From Diphasiastrum complanatum (lineage: Eukaryota; Streptophyta; Lycopodiopsida; Lycopodiales; Lycopodiaceae): a stretch of DNA of 64,000 nt. The stretch lies in NCBI GenBank assembly GCA_029204225.1, contig CM055095.1, positions 56,912,844 to 56,976,843 on the forward strand, in the 5' to 3' direction. The first letter of the stretch is position 1; each line of letters begins with the position of its first letter. Below the pieces are notes generated by a model. That model made no database searches and had not been told where the DNA came from. It was given only the letters and a program-made list of their open reading frames with translations. The translations under genes and the position numbers were made by a program. Below, one piece after another: positions 11,375 to 23,900 of the stretch.

Positions 11375-12202
11375 TCACGCTAGTAGATCTGGCTGCCAAA
11401 ACTTGCGTAATTGGCTACCATTCACTAGGGTATCAGATCTTTTACCATCCAAGTGTTCTAGAATAACTATTCCGTACGACAATATTTCTTTCACTTTGTA
11501 TGGTCCTTCACTTGTGAATTTCGATTTTTCTTTGATCAATTTTGTCTTGTACATCAAAGCTAGATGTCCTTCCTTCAGATCTTTCTTATGTAAACAATGA
11601 TCATGCCCTGCCTTGCGATGAGCTTTCTTTGCTGCTAGTGCATGAACTGCCATCAATCTAGTTTCACAAAATTTATGCAAAGCTTCAAGACACAGTTGTG
11701 AAGATTTAAAATGATCTGGCATATCTTGATGAACTTCATCTTCTTTTTCTTGTTCAAAGGGATTAACCTTTGCTTTACATTTAGCTTTCTTGACCAAAGT
11801 CTTGAGAGAAGATGAGGATTCCTCGGAATTCTAACTTGATGAATCATCTTCAAGCTTTTCTTTCCCCTTATCCAATAAAAGTGGTACAATCTTTGGATTT
11901 GAAACTATATCTTGTGATGAATTTTTCCATTTCAAAACCACCGTGTGATAATCTTGTTTGGCTTGCTTTTTCGTCATTGGTCCTGTATTCTTCCCTTCCT
12001 TCAATATAATTGCTTTTGTCGATTTTATTGTTGGTTCATCAGGAATATTGCGAACTTCAAACCTTGTAGGATCCATATGGTTTAGAATATGATCATTAGT
12101 AAGTTCAACATTTTTGTCATAAGATAACGCATGACTAACATGAATAAGCTCATCCTTAATAGAATCTAGAATAGGATCAGTAGATATCCAAGCCACATTC
12201 AC
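11375..12202 (-). pseudogene. Ty3/gypsy polyprotein C-terminal relic
   Basis: 11,375-11,797 (minus) reads like the integrase C-terminal (GPY/F-type) region of a gypsy pol: KKAHRKAGHDH, then LKEGHLALMYKTKL, then KFTSEGPYKVKEI and LDGKRSDTLVNGSQLRKF. Upstream on the same strand, 11,831-12,202 is another open frame (NTGPMTKKQAKQDYH in its middle) in a different phase, so at least one frameshift separates them. The relic abuts the LTR of copia copy B at about 12,208, consistent with copia insertion into older gypsy sequence. It is not functional. Confidence 0.7.
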
Positions 12203-12207
12203 TATAC

Positions 12208-12964
12208 TGTCGCGAAACTATTTTCGTTTCATTGTCGCAAACGATTTTATTTCTTTTGAAAATTTTTTTTGTGCGGAAGCTTCACAGGAATCTAGACACG
12301 CAACTACACATCACAGAACAGATTCTATTCTAGCAATCAAGATAGCGTAAGACAAGTTGATGCACAAAGAATAGAGCAACTGTATTATCAGTTTGATTTT
12401 TAGAGCGAGATCGTCAGTGTCTCACTCGTTGGCGGCCTGACGCTCAGCTCTTTCGCTGTGTTCTGCTCGTTGGCAGACTTTCATGCACAGCTATTTCGTT
12501 TCTAGTGTTTTTCTTTTCTGCTCTACTCACGCACATTCTTTATGTTACAATATATGTTATGATCCAGAAATATAGTTTTTCTCTCCACTGTGTAGAGTTT
12601 ACAAGATAGCTAAACAGAGAATTACAAGAGTAGTTAACGCTAATCAGCTAATCAGTTACTCTCCATCGTTGCTACCTATTTCAGTTGGGCATGAAGTCTA
12701 AGACACCAAGCTCATTGAGCTGCCAACTGGTAGCACGAAGGATTCTCCTTTGTTTCTTTCGTTTCCTTTCGTTTCTTTTGTGTCTTTTCATTTTGCGTCC
12801 CTTTGCGGTTCTTGCGGTACTGGAGGTATGTTTACGATTTGCGAATGATTTGTCCTTTGTTTGTCTTGGAAGCATGCTGACTTTAGAGAATCGTTTGACC
12901 TTTGAGTCAAGGCTCATTGACTTTCGCGTTGTGACAAAGTTGTAGGAGTTCACCATTTTTTACA
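12208..12964 (-). repeat. 3' LTR of copia copy B
   Basis: On the minus strand the purine tract CAAGAGGGAG is followed at 12,964 by TGTAAAAAATGGTGAAC, the start of the LTR. The likely LTR end is ...CGCGACA at 12,208. The LTR is about 757 bp and is related to the LTR of copy A at 3400-3936. No 5' LTR is found because the element is truncated. Confidence 0.65.
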
Positions 12965-14765
12965 CTCCCTCTTGAACCTTGCAGCTTTGCATGTTTAATC
13001 CAATTGTTTTTTTTGGTTTGGCAAAGAGTGGCTTGTCGAGCGGCTTCGTGAGCAGATCTACAATCATGTCTTCTGATTTTATGTATTGAACTTGGAGCTC
13101 TCCTTTCGAGATTGAATCTTGAATGTGATGGTACTTCAGAGGTATGTGTTTTGTCTTTGAATGGAAGACGGGATCCTGGGACAAATAAATGGCACTCTGA
13201 GAGTCCATCATCATCGTGCATGGCCCTTCTTGTGGTATCCCGATTGCTTCGAGCATCATCTGCAGCCACACTACCTCGCTCGCCACCTCTGAGGTTGTGA
13301 CATATTCAGTTTTGCAAGAGAATTGAGCTACCAAGATTTGCTTTTTGCATATCCAGTTGATTGCAGCTCCGCACACTATGGTACATTCTCCAGTTATGGA
13401 CTTGTTGTCATCTTTGCAGCTCACCCAGCTTGCATCACTGTAGTGGTGCAGCTCGAATCCTTTTCTTTCGTTTTCAACTCTGTAGGTCAATCCAATATTC
13501 TGGGTGCCCTTCAGATACTGTAGGATTTGTTTTGCCATTTGCCAATGTGCCATGCCAGGTTTGGAAGAGAATTGGCTTAAGGCGTAAACAGAGAAAGCTA
13601 GATCGGGTCTGGTACAAATTGTAGGGTACATCAGACTACCAATCAAGTTTTGGTAGGGTATACCTGCAATTTTCTGTTTTTTTCTCTTCTGTTTTTGGGC
13701 AATCATGCTTCGTCAGCTTGGCTCCAACTATCATTGGTGTGGTCTTTTCTTTGCATTCTATCATGTGATACTGCTTAAGCACCTTTCTGGCGTATTCTGA
13801 TTGACTCAAGTGCATTTCGTGCTTTATTCGAGTTCTTCTGATCTCCAGCCTGAGGCATTTTGTTGCTTCTCCAAGATATATAATCTCATAACTTTCAGAA
13901 ATCTGACTCTTCATGTCTTTGATCAGCATTAGAGAATTTCCAATCATTAGGGAATCATCCACGAAGATAGTCAGTATCACAAAATCTTTTCTTACTCTTT
14001 TTATGTAGACATTACAGTCCGATTGTGTAGGATTGAAGTCTAGAGACTTCAAAAGACTATCGAGCTTTTTATACCAAGCTCGTGATGCATGTTTCAGACC
14101 ATAGATGCATCTCTACAACTGACAGACATATTGTCGATTGTCAGGGTGTTCAAATCCTTCAGGCTGCTTCATGAAGATTTTCTCCTCTAGATCTCCATGG
14201 AGAAAAGCTATTTTCACATCAATCTGGTGAATTTTTAGATTGTGTTGTGTGGTGTATGTAGGGAGTAGTCGTATGCTTGTCATCTTGACCATCAACGAAT
14301 ATGTGTCGAAATAGTCAACACCATATCTCTGCGTGTAGCCCTTCGCGACAAGCCTTGCCTTGTAGCGGCCAATGGTGCCATCTGATTTCATCTTTTTCTT
14401 GTATACCCACTTGCAATCAACTATTTTTTTATTTTTTGACAGTGGCTCTAATGTCCATGCCTCGTTTTGCCTCATCGACTCGATCTCCTCTAACATTGTC
14501 TGCTTCCAGAATTCTCCCTCTAGACTCTAGATAGCTTCTTGATATGTTGTTGGCTCTTCAATGAAGCTGCAGTACTCAAACTGCATGTCTTCGCTCCACT
14601 GAAGATTGTCAGAGTAATGGTCTGGAGATTTTCTTTGTCTTGTTGACCTTCGAGGTTCGTTTCGTCGCTGCTTGAACGTTTCTTGTTTGTGGGATTAATC
14701 TTATGCTTCTTGCTACTCTGGAGTCTGTGGCTCTGCATTCTGATTTGATTGTGAAAAAAGTACAA
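12965..14765 (-). pseudogene. Ty1/copia RT-RNase H relic, copy B
   Basis: This is the longest copia fragment in the window. 14,113-14,496 carries the RT N-terminus (EAWTLEPLSKNKKIVDCKW, then GRYKARLVAKGYTQRYGVDY and IHQIDVKIAFLHGDLEE). 13,636-14,052 has the catalytic FVDDSLMIG. 12,960-13,706 has the connection and RNase H (TRPDLAFSVYALSQFSSKPG, SDASW, KTKHIPLKYHHIQD, DLLTKPLDKPLFAK). The three parts are in different frames. A further short open frame reaches 14,765, where homology stops. Gag, protease and integrase are absent, so the element is 5'-truncated and dead. Confidence 0.9.
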
Positions 14766-16685
14766 AAAGGACCAAGAGTGAATCCTAATTTGATCCTCAA
14801 GAGGGATTGGTTGTCAGATTACTTGATCTATCAATCTACTTCAGATTAAGATCAATCTAGATCAATTCTAGAAACAAAATCCTAACAAGAACAATCATTA
14901 ATTGAAGGTAAGTGTACTTTTTGGTTTCACACGTGTGAAACAGTCTGAGTATGGACTCCAACCTGAAAATCAAGTACACATTGATAGAACCTCAAAACAA
15001 TCAAAACAAATGTAGACAAATGGAGAGAATCACTCAAAATTGCTTCCAAAACCAAGATTGGTGTCTCACTTGATTATGGCCAAATGTGGCTCTATATATA
15101 CAATAAGTGAGAGCTCGTGGTACTGATCATCCCTATGATCCCACATGTGTGAAGGTGCTTTGTCATATGATGATTCATCATGCAAAACTGACACTTGGAC
15201 AAAACCTTCTATTTTGAGCACTTTTGGTCCATTTTCCTTCTATATGGAGATCTACTTGGAAATCTTCTAGAAGTCAAAATTTGCCTACTTCAGCTTATTC
15301 CACACATGTGAGTTGTCCTCTACACATGTGATATGACACCTAACCAAAGGATGTGGCTCATGCAATCAATAGATTGATGCCATGTGTCATAATTCATGAC
15401 GCTCTCAAATCGACCTCTAGATTTGGCATAAACACCAACTTTGGCCTCCAACCTACTCTGTACCATGTGAAAATTATAGATCCAAAACATAGCTAATGGA
15501 TCTAAGATCTTGGGCGAATTTGGTATGCACATCTAGATTTAGTGACAAGATAGAATTCATCAAAATTAGCATGCTAGAATTGCATAAATCACAAAGATCT
15601 AATCATGAACATGAAAATACAGTATGGTACTATCCCTTTCTGTACAACAGCAGCAGCAAGCTATTCTTCACACGTGTGGAACCTATAACCATAAAATCAA
15701 CATGGCGGCCCTCTTCATCAACCAGAGGTTCTACTGGTACCTCCTTCCTAGCGAATGGGCCTAATGAAACTATCAAATTTGTTCTGGATCAGAGGTGCGT
15801 CTTCAGAATGGAAGGGGAGCAATGATCAATTATATACAATTTTTCATTTAAGCTAAATAGCCTCTTTGAACTTGATGAAGGGTCTTCAACAGTCAAGATG
15901 ATTGAATCAAAATCCTCTTCGCCTTCGTAATCCACCCGTTACAAGCCCACAACACTTACTGTTGCTCATATCCAATGCAACATCTGGTTTTTTTGAAAGA
16001 AAAAAAAAATCCCTTTTTCTTGTGAGTATTTAAGTTCAATTAGAGTTTTTTTTGTAGCCAGCATTATCACGCTCAGCAAGTTGAACTTATTACTTCAAGT
16101 CATTGTACTCATTGTTGATATTAATCAGAGTGCAATTTTTGTCTCACTATTGCGTCGTTCATTTGCGCATTCTGTATGAATTTTTCAGAGCGAATTATCT
16201 AGATAACATGATCTTTGCTCAACTATCAGCATCTGGACAAGAGCACCAATCCCAGCACCGCAGCTTGGATTTTTCTGGTTTCATGAATAAGAGCATGCAT
16301 TTTTGCAACATTATTGGTTGACTCGAGATTGATTCTTGCCCCAGGTAGATTTAAGTTAGAAGCCTGGGGTTGGGGCTGAGGTTTCTTCCTGGAGGCTTTG
16401 GAGAAAACTCAAGATGTCTCCTCCCCTCCAAAATCAAGAGGCTTTAAATCCATGACTCCCAAGGGCTTACATCCCATCTCTTTCTCTTTGGAGTGGACAT
16501 TAGGCATGTTCCAGTAGTGGAATCAGGTGTCTAGGTGTATTTTTTACTGAAGGAAGTCAAGCTCTTGCGAGACAATAATGATCTCACAGATTTTTTAAGG
16601 AAAGGGTTCTCTTTTTTCTCAAGGGCTTCAGCGGCCATTTGGATTGCAACTTTCAATGTCTGAAAACAACAATAACAGTCATTTT
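14766..16685. other. Intergenic, no gene recognised
   Basis: AT-rich sequence with scattered near-palindromic words (CACACGTGTGAAAC at 14,930, CACACGTGTGGAACC at 15,670, CACATGTG at 15,304 and 15,325). No gene or bounded element is recognised. Confidence 0.4.
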
Positions 16686-16689
16686 AAAA

Positions 16690-17107
16690 AACGATACCCA
16701 TGCTCAGCATAAAGAGCAAAGCAATACTCAAATTGTAATGCATTGCAAAATTAAACTTACAATCGTCAAAAAAATTTCGCAATATGGCATGCTCACACAG
16801 ATGGATTTTCAGGAATCCATTCTCCAAAATGTACAAGAAAACCTTCTTGTCAATTGCTCTTATCACAACATTAGTAAAACCATCATCCTCGTCTGCAACT
16901 GCTACCTTCCAAAGCATGTGTCCTTGTGCTTTGAAGGTGGACGGCCCTTTGCCAAAAGTATCAACAGTCCAAAGGAAGAGGTCAGTGAGTTTTTGGCCCT
17001 CACAACCCTTGGTTAAGTAAAACATGTGCTTAATCATGTCTACTTTTTGAAGATTCGAAGGGTTTATAGGTGGACGATCTTTGAGCTGAGCCATTTGAAT
17101 ATCTGAA
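16690..17107 (-). CDS. Unassigned ORF, possibly TE-derived
   Basis: An open frame of about 135 codons starts at the methionine before AQLKDRPPINPSNLQK and continues through MIKHMFYLTKGCEGQKLTD, FLWTVDTFGKGPSTFKAQGH and LWKVAVADEDDGFTNVV. The residue composition is balanced, with Trp, Cys and Gly, and unlike a random AT-rich frame. It ends in a hydrophobic tail that looks like read-through. I do not recognise the family. It sits directly beside the palindrome array at 17.19 kb, which lies 5' of it. It could be a decayed single-exon gene or transposon ORF. Confidence 0.3.
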
Positions 17108-17185
17108 AAACAAAACAAAAAAATATGACAAAAGACACAAAACTTAAAAAGACAAATCTTAACAAATATTCACTCACATGCTGAG

Positions 17186-17850
17186 GACCTATGCTGAGCA
17201 TAGGTCGGCTCTCGACTTATGCTGAGCATAGGTTGCGGGCTCTCTAGCTAAGCAAGGTTTGCTCCCAACTTATGCTTAGCATAAGTTGGGAGATTACCTA
17301 TGCTCTGAGCATAGGTCGAGAGCGGACATAGGTTTGCTCTCGACTTATGTTGAGCATAAGTCGAGAGCCAAACCTATGCTCAGCATAAGTCGAGAGCAGC
17401 TGAGCATAGGTCGAGAGCGGATCTATGCTGCTCCCGACTTATGCTAAGCATAAGTCGAGAGTGGTGGACCTATGCTATAAGCATAGGTTCACTCTCGACT
17501 TATGCTAAACATAAGTCCAAAGCAAACCTATGCTGAGCACAGGTCTAGAGCGGACCTATGCTTGCCCTCAACCTATGCTTAGCATAGGTCTACTCTCGAC
17601 TTATGTTGAGCATAGGTTTGCTCCCGACTTATGCTCAACATAAGTCGAGAGCCGACCTATGCTAAGCATAAGTCCAAAGCAAACCTATGTTGAGCATAAG
17701 TCGAGCGAACCTATGCTCAACATAAGTCGAGAGCCGACCTATGTTGAGCATAGGTTCATCCCAACTTATGCTGAGCATAAGTTGAGAGCCGACCTATGCT
17801 GAGCATAACCTTGCTGAGCCAGAGACCCAAACGAACCTATGCTTAGGGTT
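17186..17850. repeat. Array of near-palindromes (RCYTATGCTNAGCATARGY units)
   Basis: Roughly 25 tandemly arranged, imperfectly spaced copies of two related near-palindromes: ACCTATGCT-N-AGCATAGGT and ACTTATGCT-N-AGCATAAGT. Many are flanked by complementary CTCTCG and CGAGAG, which extend the arms to about 16 bp (for example at about 17,338-17,371). Spacing varies, and some units are half-sites or have CAACATAAGT variants. Every unit could form a hairpin. The array ends at about 17,850, next to a direct duplication. The family is not one I recognise. Confidence 0.9.
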
Positions 17851-18007
17851 AGTGCCTACTACACAATGAAATTTGAGTTCTAATTTGCTTACCTTACTGG
17901 TATTCCGACGACATAGCAGAGACCCAAACGAACCTATGCTTAGCATGGGTTAGTGCCTACTACACAACAAAATTTGAATTCTAATTTGCTTACCTTACTG
18001 GTATTCC
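17821..18007 (+). repeat. Direct duplication of about 86-90 bp flanking the palindrome array
   Basis: Copy 1 (17,821-17,906) and copy 2 (17,918-18,007) both run from AGAGACCCAAACGAACCTAT through CCTACTACACAA to CTTACTGGTATTCC. Copy 2 keeps a three-base CAT in the AGCATGGGTT half-palindrome that is missing in copy 1. The two are separated by 11 bp. Confidence 0.92.
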
Positions 18008-20076
18008 AAGATGTCATCGTCTGTCAGCATGTCCTGAGATTAGCCCTAGCACAACTAGTTCCTTTTTGTGTGGTGATCTTAACTATTATGACAAGCAATT
18101 TCCTCTTTTTAAATATCTTTCTAAGTAAGTCTATTGTGGGACGTATGAAAATTATGGAATGTTGTGGTTCTTGAGAGCAAAGCCTCTTCTATTTTTGTCA
18201 TCAAACGTATCAAGCACGCTCATAGAATTTTTTCAATTTATGCACATTAGAGATTACATTTATGGCCTCCATAGGGGTGTGTCAATTCTATTAGTATGTG
18301 CTCTCTGTTTGTCCTTAGTTCTAATCAATCAAAATGCAACATGATCAACCTCTACTTAGATTATATTAATGAAGGATTCCTTCCATGAAGAATAGCTAGG
18401 TTGCTTCAATTTTGACATCACTTAATGGCTTCAACGTTGTTGATATTGTGTGCATTGTGTTGAGAATGAACAATACAAATAAGCTCTTTTGAGTTTTTTT
18501 TTTGACTTTATTGGATGTTGGAGGTAGTCTTCAAGAAGCTTTCTAGAGCACCATTTATCATCACATATATATGAGTAGTAGTGTCCAAGCATGCTTACAA
18601 TTAAACACCTACTAGCTAGTGATCAATATAACTAATTAATGGGAAGTTAGTCCCCTACAATTAAACTAAGCTTGTCAGTTTTAGTATTAAAGGTCTCAAT
18701 AAGTAACATAGTGTACTTAGCAGTCATATTTATAGAGATTTTTTGAGGTTCTTTAACTAAGTGGTGTCTCTCTAACTTCACGAGCTCAAAAATCTATGTG
18801 CACTGCTCAAACATACATGGAGGAGTAATGATCATTAGATGGTTGCAAGACGATGACACGAAGCAATTCAAATAATCAATTGTTTACCAAGTGATAATAA
18901 AAGCGAGTTATCAAGTTATTGACTCATATGCCTTGAAAATCTCTTGCTAGAGATGGCTTCTATTGTGTGAAGGATATGGTGAGGAAATAGGAAAGGAAAA
19001 AGTTAACAATTCACAAACTAACCAATTGTAAGTGGGGCTATTCCACTCCATAGAGATACCCAAGTTTCACTATTAGTATTACCCAAGTTTCACTCCATAG
19101 ATCATAGGTGGTGCTAAAATTTGACATTTGGGGTTGGATGCCATCCAATTTTAAAATGACATCTTTATTGAAATTGATTTAGTTCACATGTTATTTGGTT
19201 TTAATTACCTTACTTGTTGATCATTTAGTTTGAAGTGCAATGGCCTCTTATTTCTTTAACATTCTTATGAAGGACTCTTAGAAGAATTTGACAAGCACAT
19301 TTAAGTGACGGTCTAAGTGCAAAATGCCCATAGAATCTTGCTCATAGAATCTTGACATTGATTGCAAACAGTAAGTGGGTAGACTACATTATAGTAATTG
19401 CAAGTGGGGCCCCAATTTTTATTTAGTCTATTCTCTTTCAATTGATGGCACACTAACTATCAGGTGAGGTAATTTGAGGTGCTCCCCCCACCACTAGATT
19501 CTATTTTATACAACATTCTTATAAAGGATACTAGCACTAGAACTCTTCGAAGTATTCAACAAGCACAACTTAAGTTGACGCTCGAGAAAATGACATCTTT
19601 GACATCCGTTTTCAAGTTAGTGTTGATGAAACCATTATATTTTTTTGCCTCTGTGTGATGGGCAAAAGTGTGTCAAATTTGAAAACCTTAGATGTAACCA
19701 CTATCAACAAACGTTCACTATTTGCAAGTGGGGCCCTAATTCTCATGTCTATTTCACTTCAAATTAATGGCACGCAGGACTTGCCTTCATGTTTGCTAAT
19801 GGGTGGAGCTAAATGTCACTGCGCACTATTTAAGAGAGGGAGATGTAGCTCTTTAACTCTGAGCCCTCTACCCCCTACGTGAAGTCTGATGAGCACGAGT
19901 GGGGTGCTTCGAGTGTGCAAGACATTACATCGAGTCCGAGGCTCGCATGATTTGGCAGGCGAAATGTTACACACTGAGTTTGAGGCTTGCATAAGGAACA
20001 CGCTGAGTGAGTCCCGAGGCTTGCTCAAGGACATGCTAAGGAAGAGGGCGTTTTGGCTGAGTGCTTCACCAAATGG
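18008..20076. other. Intergenic region upstream of the RER gene
   Basis: No gene is recognised. A block of about 50 bp containing GCAAGTGGGGCCC followed by TTC-rich sequence and ATTGATGGCAC or AATTAATGGCAC occurs near 19,400 and 19,724, with a shorter form near 20,077. A degenerate GAGTYYGAGGCTYGCA word repeats three times at 19,935-20,030. These look like decayed repeats reaching into the promoter. Confidence 0.5.
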
Positions 20077-20085
20077 GTGGGGCCC
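20077..20085. promoter_or_regulatory. GTGGGGCCC motif upstream of the RER gene
   Basis: GTGGGGCCC lies 214 bp upstream of the proposed start codon. It resembles the GGNCCCAC / GTGGGNCC sites bound by plant TCP factors. Its presence in a repeated block upstream suggests it may be inherited from a repeat and not selected as a promoter element. There is no functional evidence. No TATA box is called. Confidence 0.25.
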
Positions 20086-20298
20086 TAATTCTCATTGGGG
20101 TATGCACTTTAAACTAAGGGCAGCCACTAAAAATATTGGGCGGGGCAAAATCGAGAGTCGAACGACCTTTCTAGTTTTCCTCGATCAAGAACGAGGACGA
20201 CGACGACGACGACGACGTGGAAGACGAGAAAAAGCAGCGAAAACAGAGATGATCGCAACAAAATGAATGCGAGCAGAGCTTGAGGATCGTTGTTTCTG

Positions 20299-20955
20299 AT
20301 GGCGCTTTCATTTCCCTTGCCTTCATCCTCTTTTTTCTCTGATTTAGGCACTAGGATTGAGCTCCAGTGCTATTCTTGCTTTGATATCTTTCAAGATACT
20401 GCCTCGCTTTTGTCTTTTGGAAAATATCAAGCTTCCATTAATGAAACTCTCAAGTATGAGATCACAGGATGTACTCGGAGTTATTATTTGCAGAAGTCTT
20501 GGATGTTGAGTGGATTAGCGTCGAGCAGGAGGGATGCAGGATTTGCAAGGTGCTGTTCGCTTGCTAATACAGGAAACGCTGAAGTTGCGGATCCTTTTTC
20601 GTCATTGAATGAAAGTGGTGGCGCTGAGGACTTCATTCCGAAGGCTGTGGATGTGGCGCAGGCGGTTGCAGAAGCAAGCGATCCAGACTCTGCCAAAAAG
20701 GCTATGCGAAGTGACACTGGTGGAGGTGGAGGTGCGGGTGGCAACCACAGAGGCTACGGTGGTAGCGGTGATGACGAAAATGGTAAAGGAGATGATGCAG
20801 ATAAGGAGGATGAGAGTTATGGTCCTATTTTGAATTCTGAGGAGGTCAGCAGAGAGGCTAAGGCAAGGGGAATTACGTTACCTGCGGACTTGGCGGAGGC
20901 AGCACGTTCTGTAGGCATTGAAAAGTTGCTGCTCTTTCGGTATTTCAAGTTGCAG
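20299..20955 (+). CDS. RER: RER exon 1 (residues 1-219)
   Basis: Encodes the transit peptide, the Gly-rich linker and the start of the DUF3411 region, ending LLLFRYFKLQ. The donor is CAG|GTAGAT. The codon phase at the junction is 0. A GAC trinucleotide repeat (about 20,194-20,217) lies in the likely 5' UTR. Confidence 0.93.
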
Positions 20956-23900
20956 GTAGATGGAACGCCTTTGCTCTGTCTTTGACCATTTGAAAGATAC
21001 GACAATATGACGAGAATTGCACATACTACTTGATAATATAGTTTTTCTACTCTTACAACATTCTTTACTTTTTCGATCAGGAATATAAGCATCTTCTGGC
21101 CATGAGAATGAAATAGAAACTTAATATACCTCAAATTCATGGTAGCTTATAAGTGAGGTTTCTAAATACTTCCACTGTTGCCTGTGGGTGTCTCATCGTA
21201 CATGCGTTAATGTTTGCTTTGAATCCTTAACAATTCTTACCAGCATAAAGCTCAAGCCTCAGGATATTCATCAAGGCATTCATATCATTCATTACAATAA
21301 ACAACATGCCAGAGGGACCTAAAAGCGCAAGTGTATGAAAATCTTCGATTTTTGCTACGCTTGCTTGAATTCATCTTCCATCCGGAGAGAGATGTTTAAA
21401 AGCTCTCCTTGTGCCCACCATGGTATGAGAGGGATCTACATTATCGCTTATTAGTAGCTCATCTGTGCACTGAACCATGTCCTTCTGGCGATACTCTTAC
21501 CAGATTTTTTATTGTTAAGAATTTGTGCATGGCCCTATTTTGCATGCCAATCGATGAGTTGTTTCTATCTCCGCTCATCATCATATCCTTAACAGAGAAT
21601 ACCATTCACATAAAAGTTGCTATTGATTCAAGGAGAAAATATCTACTACAGTTGTTGAGGTTGTTCTTGGCTTTGATTTCTTCTGCATTATTAGTATGTT
21701 CCTCTGCGTGATTGTTTTGTTCCAGCAAAGGATAAGTGTGACAATTGTGTGACACTTATACCTTCTCTGTTATGAATTTGAATTTATTCAAAGATAGTTT
21801 TTTTTTGGTACTTTTCCCCATATTTTAACATAAGATAAGCCATGCTAGAAGATTGTTGATGCTTTATTTGTTCTCAATATTCATGATTTTGATAGCCTTT
21901 CAAATTATGGTGCTTATTTTTTTTGGTGGAGGAATTTCCCCCTAAGTTCTAGCAAGAACTCAATAGTATATATAGTGAAGCTAAGGACAATTTTACATTA
22001 TTTGGGCTTAGTACTAAATTCCAAGATAAACTAGGCAAGTCTATTATTTAAAGGTTCATCATTACTTGAGTTTGTACGCCATTGGGAATTGGGCCCTTCT
22101 ATGAGTTTACAAAGAAGACCTAGGATGTCTTGTTTGTTGGGCCAATGTTTTATCCTGAAAATTAATGTTAGTCAATCTCCAGCCTAGGGTTATAAGTGAC
22201 AACTTCAGTCACATGACTTTTTAGGACTTTCAAGGGTTTAACTTGATGTAAACCCATCTTAGCAACACTAATGGATTATTTATCAAGCTAATTGCCCATC
22301 AATAGGGTCAATCCATACTCACCCCGCTTGTTGTGGTAACCTTGTGTAGCGCAGGCATCCCGAAGGGAGCCGGGATCCACGACTTAGCTTCCCAGCTTTC
22401 AACTTTTGCCGTCCAAACCCACTTGACATACAAGCAGCCAACTCGCCAACAACGATTAGACTTAACCAACTTGAAGTTCGGAAACCAACATTGAGATCCA
22501 ACTTGACACCATGCCAGACCGGGGGTCCCGATGTGGGTGACTTTCCTCCAAGCTTAATTAAACTTAATTACCTCGAAGCTTCGTTACAAATGAGTAACAT
22601 CCATTCCAAGCAAGTCGTCTGACTTACATCAGACTTAACCAACTCAAAGCTTCGTCACAAGCGCTGGAAGCCAACCTGGCGCCACACCAGACTAGACAGC
22701 CATAAACAGGTAACTTCCACCCAAGTAAGCCATCCAACTCAGCCGACAGTTTAAAGCCCGTTCCCCAAGAACTTAACCCATTCATGTTCGTGCAAGGAAC
22801 ACTTGCCGCGACAGATATGAAGACAACCAGTTTTTGGACCGAATGGTCCCGACAGCATATACCGCTGGCATCCCGGACCGAATGGTCCCGACGGCATACC
22901 GCTGGCGTCCCGAGATACAACCCTCAGCTATGTGCCAGATCAAAAAGTTTGAAGCGGCCTTACAACTGGCGCTTTTACCGAACACTGAAATCCAGAAGGT
23001 AATTAGAGTCAGTTTGAGAAAAATCCCACTTTATTGATAAGTTTGAGAAGGTTACATTTCAAGTGTGTGACCGACCCTAGTCTCCGGGGCGCTGGCATGC
23101 CAAGGCGGACGCCAGGACAACATTCCAGCAAAGGAGGCTGAGACTTGGTTGGAGCTCGCCCTGAGTCGCAACCCGCACTCCCCCATAGTATTGGTGGGAT
23201 TCGCCACCTCCCCTCATACCAAGTACTCTACCCATGCTTGTAAAGCACGTTTTCTCTCTCTAGGATTTTCTCTCCCTAAAATTTATTGATCCTCAGGCTT
23301 CCTTTAATCATGCCTAGATCGTGTGAGGTGATTGCACATCGATCTGAGCTCTCTGGACTTCGCTAAAACCGATCAAAGATTTTCAGCCATAGGAACTTGG
23401 CGCCGGCTAGATTCTGGTCACAGTGGCGCCGATGGCACTGGGAGCAGCAGTGGCGCTGCTGGCGCCGGGGGCAATGCTGGGAGCTAGTGGCGCCGGAAGT
23501 AAAGCTTGTAAAGGTAGCTTTACAACACACACCGACCATTGCTCACATTCCCCTATAGTTTTGGTGGAATTCGCCACCTCCCCTCATACCAAGTGCTCTG
23601 CCCAAACTGGTAAAGCACATTTTCTCTCTCTAGAAAGTCATTTTTTCTCTCTAGAATTTATTGATCCCCAAGCTTCCTTAGTTGCCTAGATCGTGTGAGG
23701 TAATTGCACATCGATCCGAGCTCTCTGGACTTCACTAGAACCAATCAAAGTTTTTCAACCATAGGAACTTGGCGCCAACTGGATTTTGGTCACAGTGGCG
23801 CCGGGAGCAGCAGTGGCACTGCTGGCGCCGAGGACAATGTTGGCGCTGGAAGTAAAGCTTGTAAAGGTAGCTTTTACAACATCCACCCCACTTTTATAAA

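Noticed and set aside
20127-20351. Minus-strand ORF over the GAC repeat upstream of RER
   Set aside because: It is a shadow of the trinucleotide repeat and 5' UTR, giving poly-Val. No homology.
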